Counted from the first letter of the stretch, positions 1 to 10,705 are shown. The stretch is DNA of 64,000 bases from Brachynemurus nebulosus (GCA_035578155.1 JAPWDM010000003.1:18316916-18380915); one strand, 5' to 3'. The notes: generated by a model not told the origin, from the letters alone. Numbers and translations: made by a program.

Positions 1-1042
1 TTTTCGTCTCGATGACATCGTTAATTTTATCAATAGCTGGAAAATTAATTATATTTTTTACTAAAAATTTGTATTTTTTTTTTTTAAATTATTGTCCGTC
101 AAAAAAATAAAACAAAAATTTTGTATTCGAAGAAATAAGATCAAATATAGAACTTTTTAAAAACCATAGGCAACTAATAGTAAATAAAATCGAATAAAGT
201 TCAATAAAAGTAGAAAAAGTAAAACTAGTGTTAAGTATTTCAATAAAAAATGAAATTTATCAATTTTTACTCAATGGTGACTTTAAAACATCGAAGTATA
301 GTAATAAAAGAATAAACAATTTAACAATATTTTATATTATCTTCTGAAGTCTTACATTTTTTTAAAGTGAAAACTTCTTTAGAGGCGTTGAGCAATTTTT
401 GGTAGGCACAATCTTATGGGTTTGCGTCACCAACATGCTGATATTGACAGTATATATGTTGCTATGAGTATGACGTGTACGTGTATACACATATATACCC
501 GACTGTATGACGTGCGCATTGGACGCTTTTTGGATGAGTAAAATCTTGTGAGTTCACATCATCGATATGCTGTAATAGCTGTATATCTGTAGCTATAAGG
601 GTGACATGTTGTGCAACATTAGTGCTGTGTATATCTGTTATTTCATAGTTTTAAGTTTTAACTTCTGTCGGCAGTTCTCATGACTGCATATTTTTTTGTC
701 GGTAATTTCAAAGGTTGGCAAAATTGGGCGTAACTTAAGTAAAAACGAAAAAAGTAGAATACAGTAATTATTCCCAAATGGAAACCCCCTTCTCTCTCTA
801 ACTCTTATATATGAATACATAAAGAGTTAGTGAGAGAAGATGGTTTCCATTTGGGAATAACTACTGTATACAGAATAAATTTTCTGGAATTCCGTATTCC
901 AAATTTCGAATTCGAATTTAGAATTACTTAACTTCCATCCGTTGTGTGTGACACGTCTTGGAATATGGGATTCTAGGAATTTTTATTTGAAAATTTTTAG
1001 GGTCTTTCCATCCTGGCTTTTTCACACAATTTAAACAGTATT
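1..1042. other. AT-rich non-coding sequence upstream of the first EPT1 exon seen
   Basis: I see no convincing coding exon here. The first ~40 residues of the EPT1-family protein are not recognisable in this stretch, so this is probably intron or 5' flank and the first exon lies left of the window. The only strong structure is the foldback at 760-868, listed separately. Confidence 0.5.
760..868. repeat. Near-perfect ~47-bp foldback (hairpin) with a short loop
   Basis: The left arm starts TACAGTAATTATTCCCAAAT and continues through a CT-rich block ending near 806. The right arm from about 821 is its reverse complement, ending in AATAACTACTGTA, with only a few mismatches. The loop is about 14 nt. 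The motif CCCAAATGGAAAC recurs in diverged form (CTCAAATGGAAAC) in the inverted repeat at 57135-57545, which argues for a mobile foldback family. The size and shape would also suit a precursor-microRNA-like transcript, but nothing here shows transcription. Confidence 0.75.
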
Positions 1043-1084
1043 TTTTTTTAGCGAATTTCCAGAATGGAATTCAACTATTACAGC

Positions 1085-1162
<78 letters not shown>

Positions 1163-1500
1163 CCGCACGATAACTCTCGAACGAAAGGTCCTATTTTTAC
1201 GAAATTTGGTGAAAATATTGGAAGTCCCAAACCGTTGGACAAGTTCGTTAACCAGGCACGCCCAATGTCCGGAACATGGTTTTTTTGGCAATTTTCGTGA
1301 AAAAAATTATTTTTTTGCCGAAATTTCCCTTTATTCAAAAATTTTTGCGATATTTTTTTACACTATTGAAACAAGGAGGAAAAATCACACGAAAAGGTCT
1401 TTAAACTATTTTTCTATGTCAACTAGTCTCCGAGAAAAACTAATTTTTTTAAACGGAAATTCGCTATGTTATGCAGAATGCTGCGACAGGGGTATTCTTT
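1043..1500 (+). mobile_element. Helentron/HINE-like non-autonomous element, short copy
   Basis: It begins with T-run then AGCGAATTTCC and ends GGAAATTCGCTATG followed by a small hairpin (GCAG-AATG-CTGC) and CGACAGGGGTATT. The two ends therefore carry subterminal inverted repeats (AGCGAATTTCC / GGAAATTCGCT). Between them lie a (TA)n tract and a block starting CGATAACTCTCGAACGAAA. The same order of parts recurs at 29385-32190. Subterminal inverted repeats, a microsatellite core and a 3' hairpin are the known architecture of Helentron-derived HINE/DINE-1 elements; assignment to that class is inference. Confidence 0.55.
1088..1156. repeat. (TA)n microsatellite
   Basis: An uninterrupted TA dinucleotide run of about 69 bp inside the Helentron-like element. 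It produces spurious alternating Ile-Tyr reading frames on both strands. Confidence 0.98.
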
Positions 1501-1686
1501 TTAGCATGGATATGTTTTTTGACTGGGGTACAGATGATCGTAAATGAATAAATCAGATAATTAGCTTATGTTTGTTATTATCTCTGTGTATACCCACTAA
1601 ACTATAAAACATATCCATGATTCAATATATTTTCGGACAGCGGAGAAAATTCTCTTTAAGAAATAATTTTTGTTTTTTGGTTTCAG

Positions 1687-4600
1687 TTTTTTCCAAAATG
1701 GATTGCACCAAATCTTCTAACATTCACCGGATTCCTATTCACCGTATTTAATTTAATATTATTTTCATATTTTGACTACGGGTTTCAAGCATCTAGTGAA
1801 GATTATCCAGATTATCCTCCAATACCCGCATGGGTATTTTACGTAGCAGCTCTAAATATATTTTTAGCATATACGTTAGGTAATTATAATTCTAGTGCAT
1901 GGTTCCCACCGAGTAAGTAATAGGTCATAACTTATTACTTATTCGGTGAAAAGAAAAATTTTCTCCAAAAACTTAATTTTTATATTTTTATTCACAGATG
2001 GCATAGATGGTAAACAAGCTAGACGTACTAAAACTAGTAGTCCGTTAGGTGAATTATTTGACCATGGATTAGACTCGTACACGGCTGCCATGATTCCACT
2101 TTCAGTATATAGTATATTTGGCCGAGACGGTCTCTATAGTGTGTCACCACTGCGCATGTATTTTATCTGTTGGAATGTTTTCCTGTGCTTTTATCTCTCG
2201 CATTGGGAAAAATATAATACGGGTATATTGTTTTTACCGTGGGGATACGATATTTCAATGTGTGTAAGTAATAGTAATTCAGATGCATTATCCCGACTAC
2301 GGTAAAATCAAAAGGAAAGGAGGGCAGTGTCATATGTTTATCAGTTTAAAGTTTCCTATAGGATATAATACCAAATATTCAGAAACACTAAAATTGTTGA
2401 ACTAAATTTGATTAAATCTGGTACAGTATGCTCTGAATCAACACAAAAAAATTTAAGGTTCCTGTGGGATATAAAATTAATGTTTGTATGTCCGAAGTAA
2501 ACTCAAAAAGTACTGGACCGATTTTGAAAATTTTTTCACTGTTAGAAAGCTAAACTACTCCAGAATAACATAGGATAGCTATATGAGGTCTCCTGAACCC
2601 TAAGCACCCCAAAAGCGCCTAAAGTAAACTATTCAATCAATTTGCTAAACTATTTTAGATTAACACAGACTATGTTATATGAGATTATGAGGTTCTGGAG
2701 ACCCAAAAAGCATCCAAAATAAACTATTCAACCGATTTTGAAAATTTTTTTTACAAACTATTCCAGTGACATAGGCTTGTTATGAGATTATGAGGTGTAC
2801 CTATTCAATCGATTTTGAACATTTCCTCACTGTTACCACAGTATAAGTAATAGTATGTATATACATACAGTATACTCTCTTAATATCTTCCTTCCTTATT
2901 TAAAGTATGTATGTTCATTTTTCCCTCTTTTGTTATGTTAAATTTGGTTTTAATTATGTTTAAATCTATAACAAATGACTGTTTCAGGGTTATCAATGAA
3001 TTTATAATTTTGCTTATTTATCTGAATACCATAAAATACTTAATTTTATTTAAGTTTGATTTAAATACAAGAAATGTAAATTATGATACCGTTTTTAATA
3101 CTGAAAAAAATTTCCCAAGCAATCTGAATGTAAGAATTTATTATCTAAAACATTATTTCCTTTAAATTTTTATAAATTATCGAAAAAAGTTTTACTACTT
3201 AATTTTATTTACTTACCAAATTTGAATCAATTTACTTCTAAATTTTTAGAAAATTTATAATGTATAAAACGAAGACAGGAAATAGGAAATAAAAAGTAAG
3301 AAACTGAAATATAGTATTTTGTTTTTATTTTAATTTTACAAATTTGAAACAGATATGATTTTCCGATCTTTTTTATTTTTAGATTTAAAGTTACGGTTAC
3401 TGAATTTTAGAGTATAATAGATTCGCAACCTTACAAAAAGCTTGTTTAAATATTCCGTTGGGAAACATTGGCAAGGTTTATTAAAATTTACTAAATTAAT
3501 TTTTTTAAGTATTTCATTACCAATGTTCCCTATCATACTTTCTTCAAAGTGTTTTCTAAAAATAGCTTCTATACTTTCAATATACTTTATAAATTCGTCT
3601 GGTGGCATTTTCAAATTTCCGAAAAGCGAATTCGTGGTATTATATGCTTTAAAATGAGTGAAAATATTTACCATATTTAAATTTTGATTTTGATTCATGG
3701 CATACGTTTTAGTGTCTTTGCAAGAATGTTGTTTTAAACATTTGTTGAACAAATACCCGCTTACATATGTAATTCCATTTTGTTCCGGGATATCAAATAC
3801 ATAATCATCCGTATCAATATGTATTTCATTAGATATATTTAAGTTTGTCCTATCCCAAGACTGCATTTTTAGAATATCATTCGATCTGGCGAAAAACTGA
3901 TCAAAATCTTCTGTACAATTACTTTCTTTGGAATGATTCAAATATTTTATCAAAAATATTTTTTTAAATGCTCTTAAAAATTGCACGGGAGTAGGCTCCA
4001 AACAGTTACCTCCATGTTGTCGAATCATTCCAAAAAAATTCTCAATGCAGTCTTGATTAAGACGCCGTAAAAATAGGAACTTAATTTCATTGGATTTTAT
4101 ATCATTCCAAAGCCCCATTATACTATTTATTGAAATTATAAGTCCCCCTAAAAACTTTATGGATTTTGTAACGTCTTTCCCGTCAAATCTTTTTAAAACT
4201 TTAATATTTGAAAAAATATATTTAGCTTTTTCCAGGAGCTCTATTTGATATGGTGCCCCTGAAAAAGCTCGGCAGTATTTATTATTAGATTTGACAGTAC
4301 TTGAGTTTAAAATATCAAATAATTTGTTGACTACATTTATAAAATCAATCGTCCCCTGAGCTGCAGCTGGTAGAGCATTGAATTCAACGTATGTACTCAT
4401 ACTAGCAACTACACTATTGCTAAAAATTTGGACGGCCAATTTAACTTTCATTTTTTGAAAGTTTGTCGGCGCTAAATGACCGTCCGTTAGTTTTGGAGCC
4501 AACCTTATTTTTTTGGATTTATCTTTTTCGTAAAAACTTAATATATCTTCCCACGATGCCCTACTTTCTCCTACAAAAACAAAATTCGAAGTAATCAAAT

Positions 4601-7600
4601 TGTTTCGCACCGATTTGATCAAATGTGGAATATCGAAGATATAAAATACTTTTTTACTATCCACAAAAAAGTAAGGTTGGCTCTCTGAAACGCCTTCTTT
4701 CTTTGAAAAATCAATAAAGTTAGAGCCTTGATCTGATATAAATCCTTTGACTTTAAATCCTATTTCATTCATTATTTGAATCGAATTACATATAAGTTGA
4801 TCTAGTTCAGCGTAATTCTTACCTTCAGCCACAAAACAATATGCAACAGGTTGCTTCCAATTCGAAAAAATGCCTCTAGCCATCAGAACAAAAGCATATT
4901 TGGCTGGTTGCAAATCTTTATTAAAACCTACATCATGCAAACCGATCACTTTATCTTTTTTAATATCATAAAACAGATGCCGTTTTAAGGACATCTCGTC
5001 AGCACAAATCATACAGTATTTGCTCATTTCGTCCATATTAGAAATTTTAGTTGTCAGCATCTTCACAATATTTTCACATACGCCCGTTGAAAAATGAATA
5101 TTTATTCTATTTAATGTGCTAACTGACGGAAGATGTAAGACGTTTTGTAAAATACTGTAAGCACGTGGACTTGCAAAATAAACGGACATAGCAAACATTT
5201 TGAATTCTGTGTCATATCTAAAATAATAAAAATATAATTACTAATTTTTATATTATAGAATTTAAAATTATATCCATGAATAATGAAAAAAGACTGTATT
5301 CTCAAAACCACATATGTACCTATTTCCTTTCGAATTAGAGTTGATATTTGCTTGTGTTTTTACCAAAGGTATAAATTTTGGTGGTAAAAACTTTTCACAA
5401 GCAGATAAAAATTTATCTTTAGTAATCGGTTCTTCAAGTCGAATTTTTTTCTAAAGAGCTTTTAACTGATTGCTTAATTTTCGTTTCTTTGGGGACATTA
5501 TCGATGCTTGCACAGAACAGTCAGAAACTGCAACAGTTGTAGATTGAATTCCGACTGATGATTTCGAAGGCTGACATTTTGAAGCTTCTTGCTTCACGAT
5601 CAACGTCGGTACTGCAATCCGTTTTAATTTATTTGGATGAGCACCAAACGAAGACTTTTCAAAATGACTCGAGCACAAGCGATAGCTACTATTTAGAATT
5701 CTTATGTCTAAATTTAAAAGGTCATTACGACCCACTGCAAGCAACCACTGGCGATTTCTATAAAAAAAAAGTCAAATTTATTATTAATTCAAGTTTATAT
5801 TAGTAATAAACAAATGATAATAAAAATTCTTACCTTTCAGGATCCAAAGGAATTCTAAAAAAACTTAAATCTGGATGATTTTTTGCTGTATTTGAACAGC
5901 CTTTTGCTATACAAACATTACCGGGCATTTTTAATTTTTTTTTTTACTTAATTTACTTATTATTATTTTTTAATATTAATTTGATAATTTAAAGAATTTA
6001 ATAGAAATTAAAATTATAAAAAAGAGAAAAAAGACAAGAACGTAAGCTAAGAACTAAAGACAAAAAAATTATAATTATTAAACTTACTCTACAATTATTA
6101 TTAATTCAAAACTATTAAAAAATATTACAGATTTTAAAAATAGGAAAATTAAAAAAAGATTAAAAATTATAAGCAATATTTGAAAATAGCAATAATTGAA
6201 AACACGACGATAAATTGAAATGAATTTGGAAATATTTTTTATTTTCCTCTGTCAATACACCACTATTGTTATTTGCTACCTTAGTTACAAGTGTATTTTT
6301 TTTCAAATTTTTTAAACACAATTCAAAAAAATAGTAGTGAAACCATAGTAATTAGTCCCAATTATACTAATTTTATTTTTTGCCCACTAGATACTGTAGT
6401 AATGTTGAACCAATATAATATGGATTTAATAAGTGCATTTCATATACCAAATAATTTTGGATATCCATTGGGGGATCGGTCCGCCAACACACAGTCTATA
6501 GTTGTCTTTATCTACGTCAAGTGAATCTACTGTATGTATACATACTATTACTTATACTGTGCTGTTACAAAGTTAAATTGTTACAAGCTGACATTGGCTT
6601 ATATTGTATTATTCGCCGGAGTGTTGGAGATCCTAAAAGCTCCAAAATTAACTATCCAATCGATTTTGAATACTTTTTTACTGTTAGGAAACTAAACCAT
6701 TCCAGACTGACATAGGCTATATTATATTAGGTTGCCCAGGATTCTGGAAAAATTTTTTCTCAAATACTGAATTATAAGAAAAATTAACGTGAGGTCAAAA
6801 TTGTCCGTCCGACTCAAAAAGAGTTTAAAATAAACAACTAGACGGAACTTGGGTAGTAAGATCACAGGGATTATGGACCACCAGGTAGTAAGGTCATAGT
6901 GATTGTGGACTACTGGGTAGTAAAGTCATAGTGATTAAGGATCATTAAAGTCGCAAAATAAATTTGGATTCTTTGTAACGTTTATTTGTTATATATCAAT
7001 CCTTTTCGAATTGAGGGGGGCTCTAACTCCTTCCTTTCGGAATTGGCGGGAATGGGACAAAAAAATTACTTCTGGCGACATCTCTATTTTAGAGTTGTTT
7101 AACGAGCGAATAAATAACATTTCGTACAGAATTTTTGAATATCTGATTTAAAAAATTTTTGGAATCTATAATTCAGATATTTTTTATAGCTGAAACCGTG
7201 GGTCACAGCTATAAAACATTTATAATAATATTTATAAAATATAATATGTATATGTAGGAAATTTATAATACCTTATATTGCAAAATAACACCTTATATTG
7301 CAAAATAACAAAATTAGATATCCTAAATTTTAGACAGAATTATAACTAGCTTTCGTTTTGTGCTGAGATAACCATCCTTTTTAACAGCAAAAACCATTTT
7401 ATCATAATTAAAGGTTCCCGTGGGATTAAAATTTTATTTTTCCGTGGTCGGTTCTTTTTTTTTTCAAAAATATTTTTATATTAATTATTAATAATTACAT
7501 TTCTAGGCATCAATAATTCTCTTCCTATTCTCTGGTCTTTTCACCGTTAATATATACAAATTTAGATATTATGGCTTAACAGGCGGCAATTTATTCGAAT

Positions 7601-9548
7601 TAATTTTACACACTACGTCAATTTTCGTAAATATTCCAGTGATACTTTTAAATATTTATAAGTAAGTTTTGTTTTTAACAAAAAATAATTTTAATATAAA
7701 AAAATTCTAAAATAATTTTTGTATGTTGTATTTTAGATCATATGTCAATAAAACAGGAAAAATGTATCCATTGAGTGAAGCGATACGACCTTTATGGCCA
7801 TTACTGTACTTTTTCGGATTGACTACTGTTTGGATAATTTTCTCACCATCGAATATTTTGAATCGTGATCCACGAATATTCCTGTTGTTTATGGGGACGG
7901 TGTTTTCAAATATTTGTGTAAGTATTGAGTGTAAAAATTGGGTGCTACTATAGACAAGTAGTGCGCTCTAGTGGCATGTGTATCATAGCTGGCGTTTAAC
8001 ATTTATAATTACTTTTGAAATACATTTATAATTAGTAATGAAAATTTTTATATTTAATAATGAAATTTTAAATTACACTCATATTTTAATGTACATACCA
8101 TGATTGAATAAAATAATTATATAGGCCAAATCACCTAAAAATGGTCTGGTCATCAAACAAATACAACAAATGAAGCAAAATTAGACGTTACTAGTTTTTT
8201 TGAATCTCCTTGTTGTTGTTTTTTATTAGAGTAGCCGTAGTAACTTAAAATTGTACATCTAATTGTGCTTCATTTGTTAATGACGTCAGATCATTTTAGT
8301 TGACTTGACGTATACAAATTTTGTTAATGAGAAAGAAATATTTTTTTATATTTTAAAATTAATATAATTATTATAATGGTGTATTTGACTAATTTTGGGA
8401 AATTATTTTAAAATGTACATGTTTTGGCATTATGCATGTATATATTTTCTCTTTTTTTTTAAAATAATGCTGAAAATCGTTAGTAAAAATTAATTTAATA
8501 TTTGTTTTCAAAATTTGCGCGAAAACATTCATTAGCTGTTAGTTATGTCACATACTTTGAATAGTAACAGGTGTTCTGTAACTAAGAGAAAATTCTTTAT
8601 TTTTCTTATAGCTAAGAAAATAAATTGTTGATTTTTTTTGATTAATTGAATTTGGCTTAATTTTCATAATTATGTTTGATAACCAGTATCTAAAATAGCA
8701 ACTCTAGTAGCAGTAGTGTTGAAGTAAAAAGAACGATGTCTATTTCTGATCACGTTGTTAAAAGCTAAAAAATTAGTTTTTTAATTAATTTTTTAAATTA
8801 AATATTAATAGAATGAAATTAGCATAATAAATTGTTGTTTTTCATTAAAAAAATTTTTGGGATTTTTTTTTTTTTTTTTGTTACTCTCAAATATCCTATT
8901 CTAAATGTTAAAAGGGTTATTTTTATTTAAATTATTTAAAAAATGAGTCGTAAATTAGGCCTTTGGAGTTAACGGAGGAGCGAAAATTTATTTTTAATTT
9001 ACAGAATATGCATTTCATATAATACCAAACGCCAGTTTGTTTTTTCGATAGGCGGTGCAGTGGTTTAATTTCAAAAGTACGCAACTTGTCTATAGTAACA
9101 CTTAATATTGACCATTTTCGGTTGTAGTACCTATAATTAATTATTAATTTCAGTGTCAACTTATTATATCACAAATGAGTAACACACGGTGTGAAGTATT
9201 CAATTGGTTGTTTCTACCAAGTACGGCAGCCGTATTTATGTCAACATTCATGTTCAGTAATTTTCCATCGTTGGAAATTTTAATTCTTCATGTATTATGT
9301 TTCTTTGTGACATTAGCACATATACATTACGGGACAAATGTCGTAAGTAGACTTAAAAATCAATTTTATTATATTTGAATAACAATTTTTGTAGAAAACA
9401 TGAGAAAAGGCATTATAATTTTAATGTAATAATTGATATTAATCGATATTAATGATCCAGTTATTTAATTATCTAATTATTTTAGGTTCAACAGCTTTGT
9501 GAACATTTCAAAATAGATTGTTTTCATATAACAGTTAAAGAAGATTGA
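1687..9548 (+). CDS. EPT1: Ethanolaminephosphotransferase 1 (SELENOI/EPT1 family), 5'-partial, six exons
   Basis: Transfers phosphoethanolamine from CDP-ethanolamine to diacylglycerol (Kennedy pathway) in ER/Golgi membranes. My exons are 1687-1879, 1998-2263, 7507-7661, 7737-7917, 9154-9342 and 9486-9548; all junctions are AG/GT and the phases join without a gap, giving 348 residues before the TGA. Exon 1 starts [13 protein letters not shown]. The exon 1/2 junction creates the CDP-alcohol phosphotransferase signature (DGxDGxxARx8GxxxDxxxD, here [10 protein letters not shown]...GELFDHGLD). [19 protein letters not shown] and [13 protein letters not shown] are family hallmarks, and the later exons are rich in hydrophobic membrane segments. 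Compared with the ~397-residue human protein, about 40 N-terminal residues are missing, off-window. The TGA at 9546-9548 falls where vertebrate SELENOI has selenocysteine (D-TGA-L); reading through would add LLSDEIV before TAA at 9570-9572. Intron 2 holds the P-like transposon. Confidence 0.93.
2440..2829 (+). repeat. Diverged copies of the ~120-bp minisatellite unit, left of the P-like element
   Basis: Three to four degenerate units contain the phrases CCGATTTTGAAAATTTTTTC, ACTGTTAGAAAGCTAAACTA and CATAGGCT, matching the tandem array at 30220-31690. The unit continues on the far side of the P-like element (6562-6740), so that transposon split a pre-existing repeat. Confidence 0.8.
2837..6561 (-). 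mobile_element. P-superfamily DNA transposon, complete, 3725 bp, with TIRs and 7-bp TSD
   Basis: The left TIR (2837-2872) and right TIR (6528-6561) both read inward from CACAGTATAAGTAATAGTAT and are identical over ~34 bp apart from one 2-bp AT indel. The element is flanked by CTGTTAC at 2830-2836 and 6562-6568, a 7-bp target-site duplication. Removing the element plus one TSD restores a continuous ~120-bp repeat unit (ATTTTGAAC...CACTGTTAC-AAAGTTAAA), as expected of an empty site. It encodes one minus-strand THAP/P-type transposase. As I recall, ProtoP/Hoppel relatives make 7-bp TSDs while the Drosophila P element makes 8-bp. It sits antisense inside EPT1 intron 2. Confidence 0.92.
3336..5928 (-). 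pseudogene. THAP-domain P-element-type transposase, complete but with one in-frame amber stop
   Basis: My exons are 5928-5834, 5757-5320 and 5217-3336 (minus strand), with GT-AG junctions and matching phases: 804 codons before the final stop, near the 751 aa of Drosophila P transposase. Residues ~1-86 form a C2CH THAP DNA-binding domain: C6, C11, W36, C60, H63, then AVPT (80-83). The large last exon carries the RNase-H-like catalytic region: CADEMSLK (D251), ISDQGSN (D340) and [14 protein letters not shown] (E570 region). The LNQDxxENFF motif is typical of P/THAP9 transposases. The one defect is TAG at 5453-5451 (codon 134) between the THAP domain and the rest; the frame stays open on both sides (next residues KKIRLEEP, then [11 protein letters not shown]). 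An alternative is that the last exon is translated alone from 5198. Confidence 0.88.
6562..6740 (+). repeat. Right half of the split ~120-bp repeat unit
   Basis: Contains CTGTTACAAAGTTAAA, CGATTTTGAATACTTTTTTA and GACATAGGCTATATTATAT, continuing the unit interrupted at 2836 by the P-like transposon. It ends in diverged sequence near 6740. Confidence 0.75.
6851..6945 (+). repeat. Short tandem repeat, about 37-bp period, ~2.5 copies
   Basis: The phrase GGTAGTAAgGTCATAGtGATTgtGGAcCACt occurs three times in a row with small changes. No coding potential is seen. Confidence 0.7.
8120..8314. mobile_element. Short MITE with TIRs TATAGGCCAA / TATACGTCAA
   Basis: The left end reads TATAGGCCAAATCACCTAAA then AATGGTCTGG; the right end is its inverted counterpart ending in TTTTAGTTGACTTGACGTAT. 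The inner arms (AAATGAAGCAAAATTAGACGT) also pair. Half copies occur at 38028-38110 and 62352-62430. The flanking TA suggests a TA target site, as in Tc1/mariner-type MITEs (inference). It sits in EPT1 intron 4. Confidence 0.7.
8378..8895 (+). mobile_element. ~0.5-kb non-autonomous element, GGGGTATTTGAC family, copy 1
   Basis: Begins GGTGTATTTGACTAATTTTG and ends in CTCAAATATCC. Other copies lie at 26165-26330 and 27245-27420 (pieces), 27465-27660 (reverse, partial) and 41867-42404 (reverse, full length). Shared internal phrases are GCATTATGCATGTAT, GCTGTCAGTTACGTCA and GAATTAGCATAATAAA. No ORF is present. Confidence 0.72.
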
Positions 9549-9719
9549 CTATTGTCGGATGAAATCGTTTAAATTAATTTATAAAACTGAAAGTATTTTT
9601 TCGAATATTTTTTTTTAAATCAATTTTTAAACTACTTAATTATTTTTATTGATGGAATTTTTCGAAAAAAAAAAAAATATTCAAAAACGTTAAATTTTTT
9701 TTAGAACAATTACAATTTT

Positions 9720-9785
9720 TATTGGTGACGCAAAGATTCTCACTCGCGCCTATGATGGTGAAATTATAAACTAGATATAAATCAG
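9720..9785 (+). repeat. Solo end of the GACGCAAAGATTCTCACTCG repeat family
   Basis: GTGACGCAAAGATTCTCACT followed by CGCGCCTATGATGGTGAAAT matches the terminal sequence of the larger element at 47030-48231 and a fragment near 62505-62550. It lies just downstream of EPT1, in what would be its 3' UTR. Confidence 0.65.
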
Positions 9786-9892
9786 TTAGACAGCTTCTAA
9801 TATCATCAGTGGAGACGCGTACATAATCTTTTCATTGCCAATAGACAATTATGTTAAAGTTGGATTTGATTCAGTTAAATTATTATATTGAA

Positions 9893-10198
9893 TAGAGTGC
9901 CTATAATAAATAGAGTGGTGACATGTCTGCTGAACGCTGATTGGTTCCGGCATTTTCTATCCAAAGTTTGCGTAAAATACATTGGAAATAAATTAAATGT
10001 TAACAAAAACCATTTAGTTTAACTTAGAAAGAATAAATAAAAAATTTTTAATTGTTCATTAATTCATAACTTATTAACAATAATTATGTACTCAAAAATA
10101 TTTACTCAAATATGTGATAATTAATTTTGAAGCTTCCCGCTCTGTTTTGGATACAAAATGGATGACATGTTACGACTCTATTTATTATAGGGACTCTA
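9893..10198. mobile_element. hAT-type MITE, 306 bp, with perfect 8-bp TSD
   Basis: Both TIRs start TAGAGTSCCTATAATAAATA and fit the hAT end rule YARNG. The TSD ATATTGAA is present at 9885-9892 and 10199-10206. Related copies lie at 22082-22389 (own perfect TSD), ~19008-19520 and ~34695-34958. No coding capacity. Confidence 0.9.
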
Positions 10199-10498
10199 AT
10201 ATTGAAAATCAAACAGTGACGTCTAGTGATTCGATATTAATATACGTAGAAATGTCTCTCTTTCTAGTGATGGGCATAATCGAATCGAATCGAAAAATAA
10301 TCGATCATTCGATTATTAAAATGTCTCGAGATATAATAAAATCATTTGATTATTTTCATTTAAGTGATCTTACAAAATATCAAATTATTATTTAGCAGAT
10401 GGTCCACATCTATTGTAAACAAACAGAAGTCCGTTTAAATGGCAAAAAAATCTAATCAAAATATCTAAAAAGTTTGTCGTCTACTGTATTTCTCAACT

Positions 10499-10705
10499 AC
10501 AGGAGGAATTGGAACGTATCATAAGTACGAACACAAGATACACGAGTCTAGAAGAGGAGACTTGTCGTCTGGTGGATGTCATCACTCTCAGTTGTAACAT
10601 GAATTTTTGCAACAGTAAAATACGCTCCTGTAACCGACGAATCTCCTCTTCCAGACTCGTGTATCCCGTGTTCGCACTTTTGATATGTTCCAATTCCTCC
10701 TGGAG
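10499..10705. repeat. Inverted duplication of a kinesin coiled-coil segment
   Basis: Plus-strand 10500-10568 (AGGAGGAATTGGAACGTATC...) is the reverse complement of 10637-10704 with roughly nine differences, leaving a spacer of about 70 nt. Both arms encode the piece around LQEELEHIKSANTGYTSLEE, on opposite strands. It marks the 3' edge of the captured kinesin sequence. Confidence 0.8.

Noticed and set aside
1064..1338. Reading frames encoding poly(Ile-Tyr) across the TA microsatellite (also at 29517-29741, 31689-31895, 35010-35234, 61507-61782)
   Set aside because: They come entirely from (TA)n tracts, exist on both strands, and their unique tails belong to repeat elements.
1155..1547. 130-codon plus-strand frame
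   Set aside because: Lies inside the Helentron-like element; its sequence is shared with non-coding repeat blocks at 29570-29720 and 32150-32190 where the frame is broken.
9720..9785. Possible SECIS (TGACGCAAAG...ATGATG) downstream of EPT1
   Set aside because: The same sequence occurs at 47030 and near 62505-62550 as a repeat terminus, and no convincing stem of the right length is visible.
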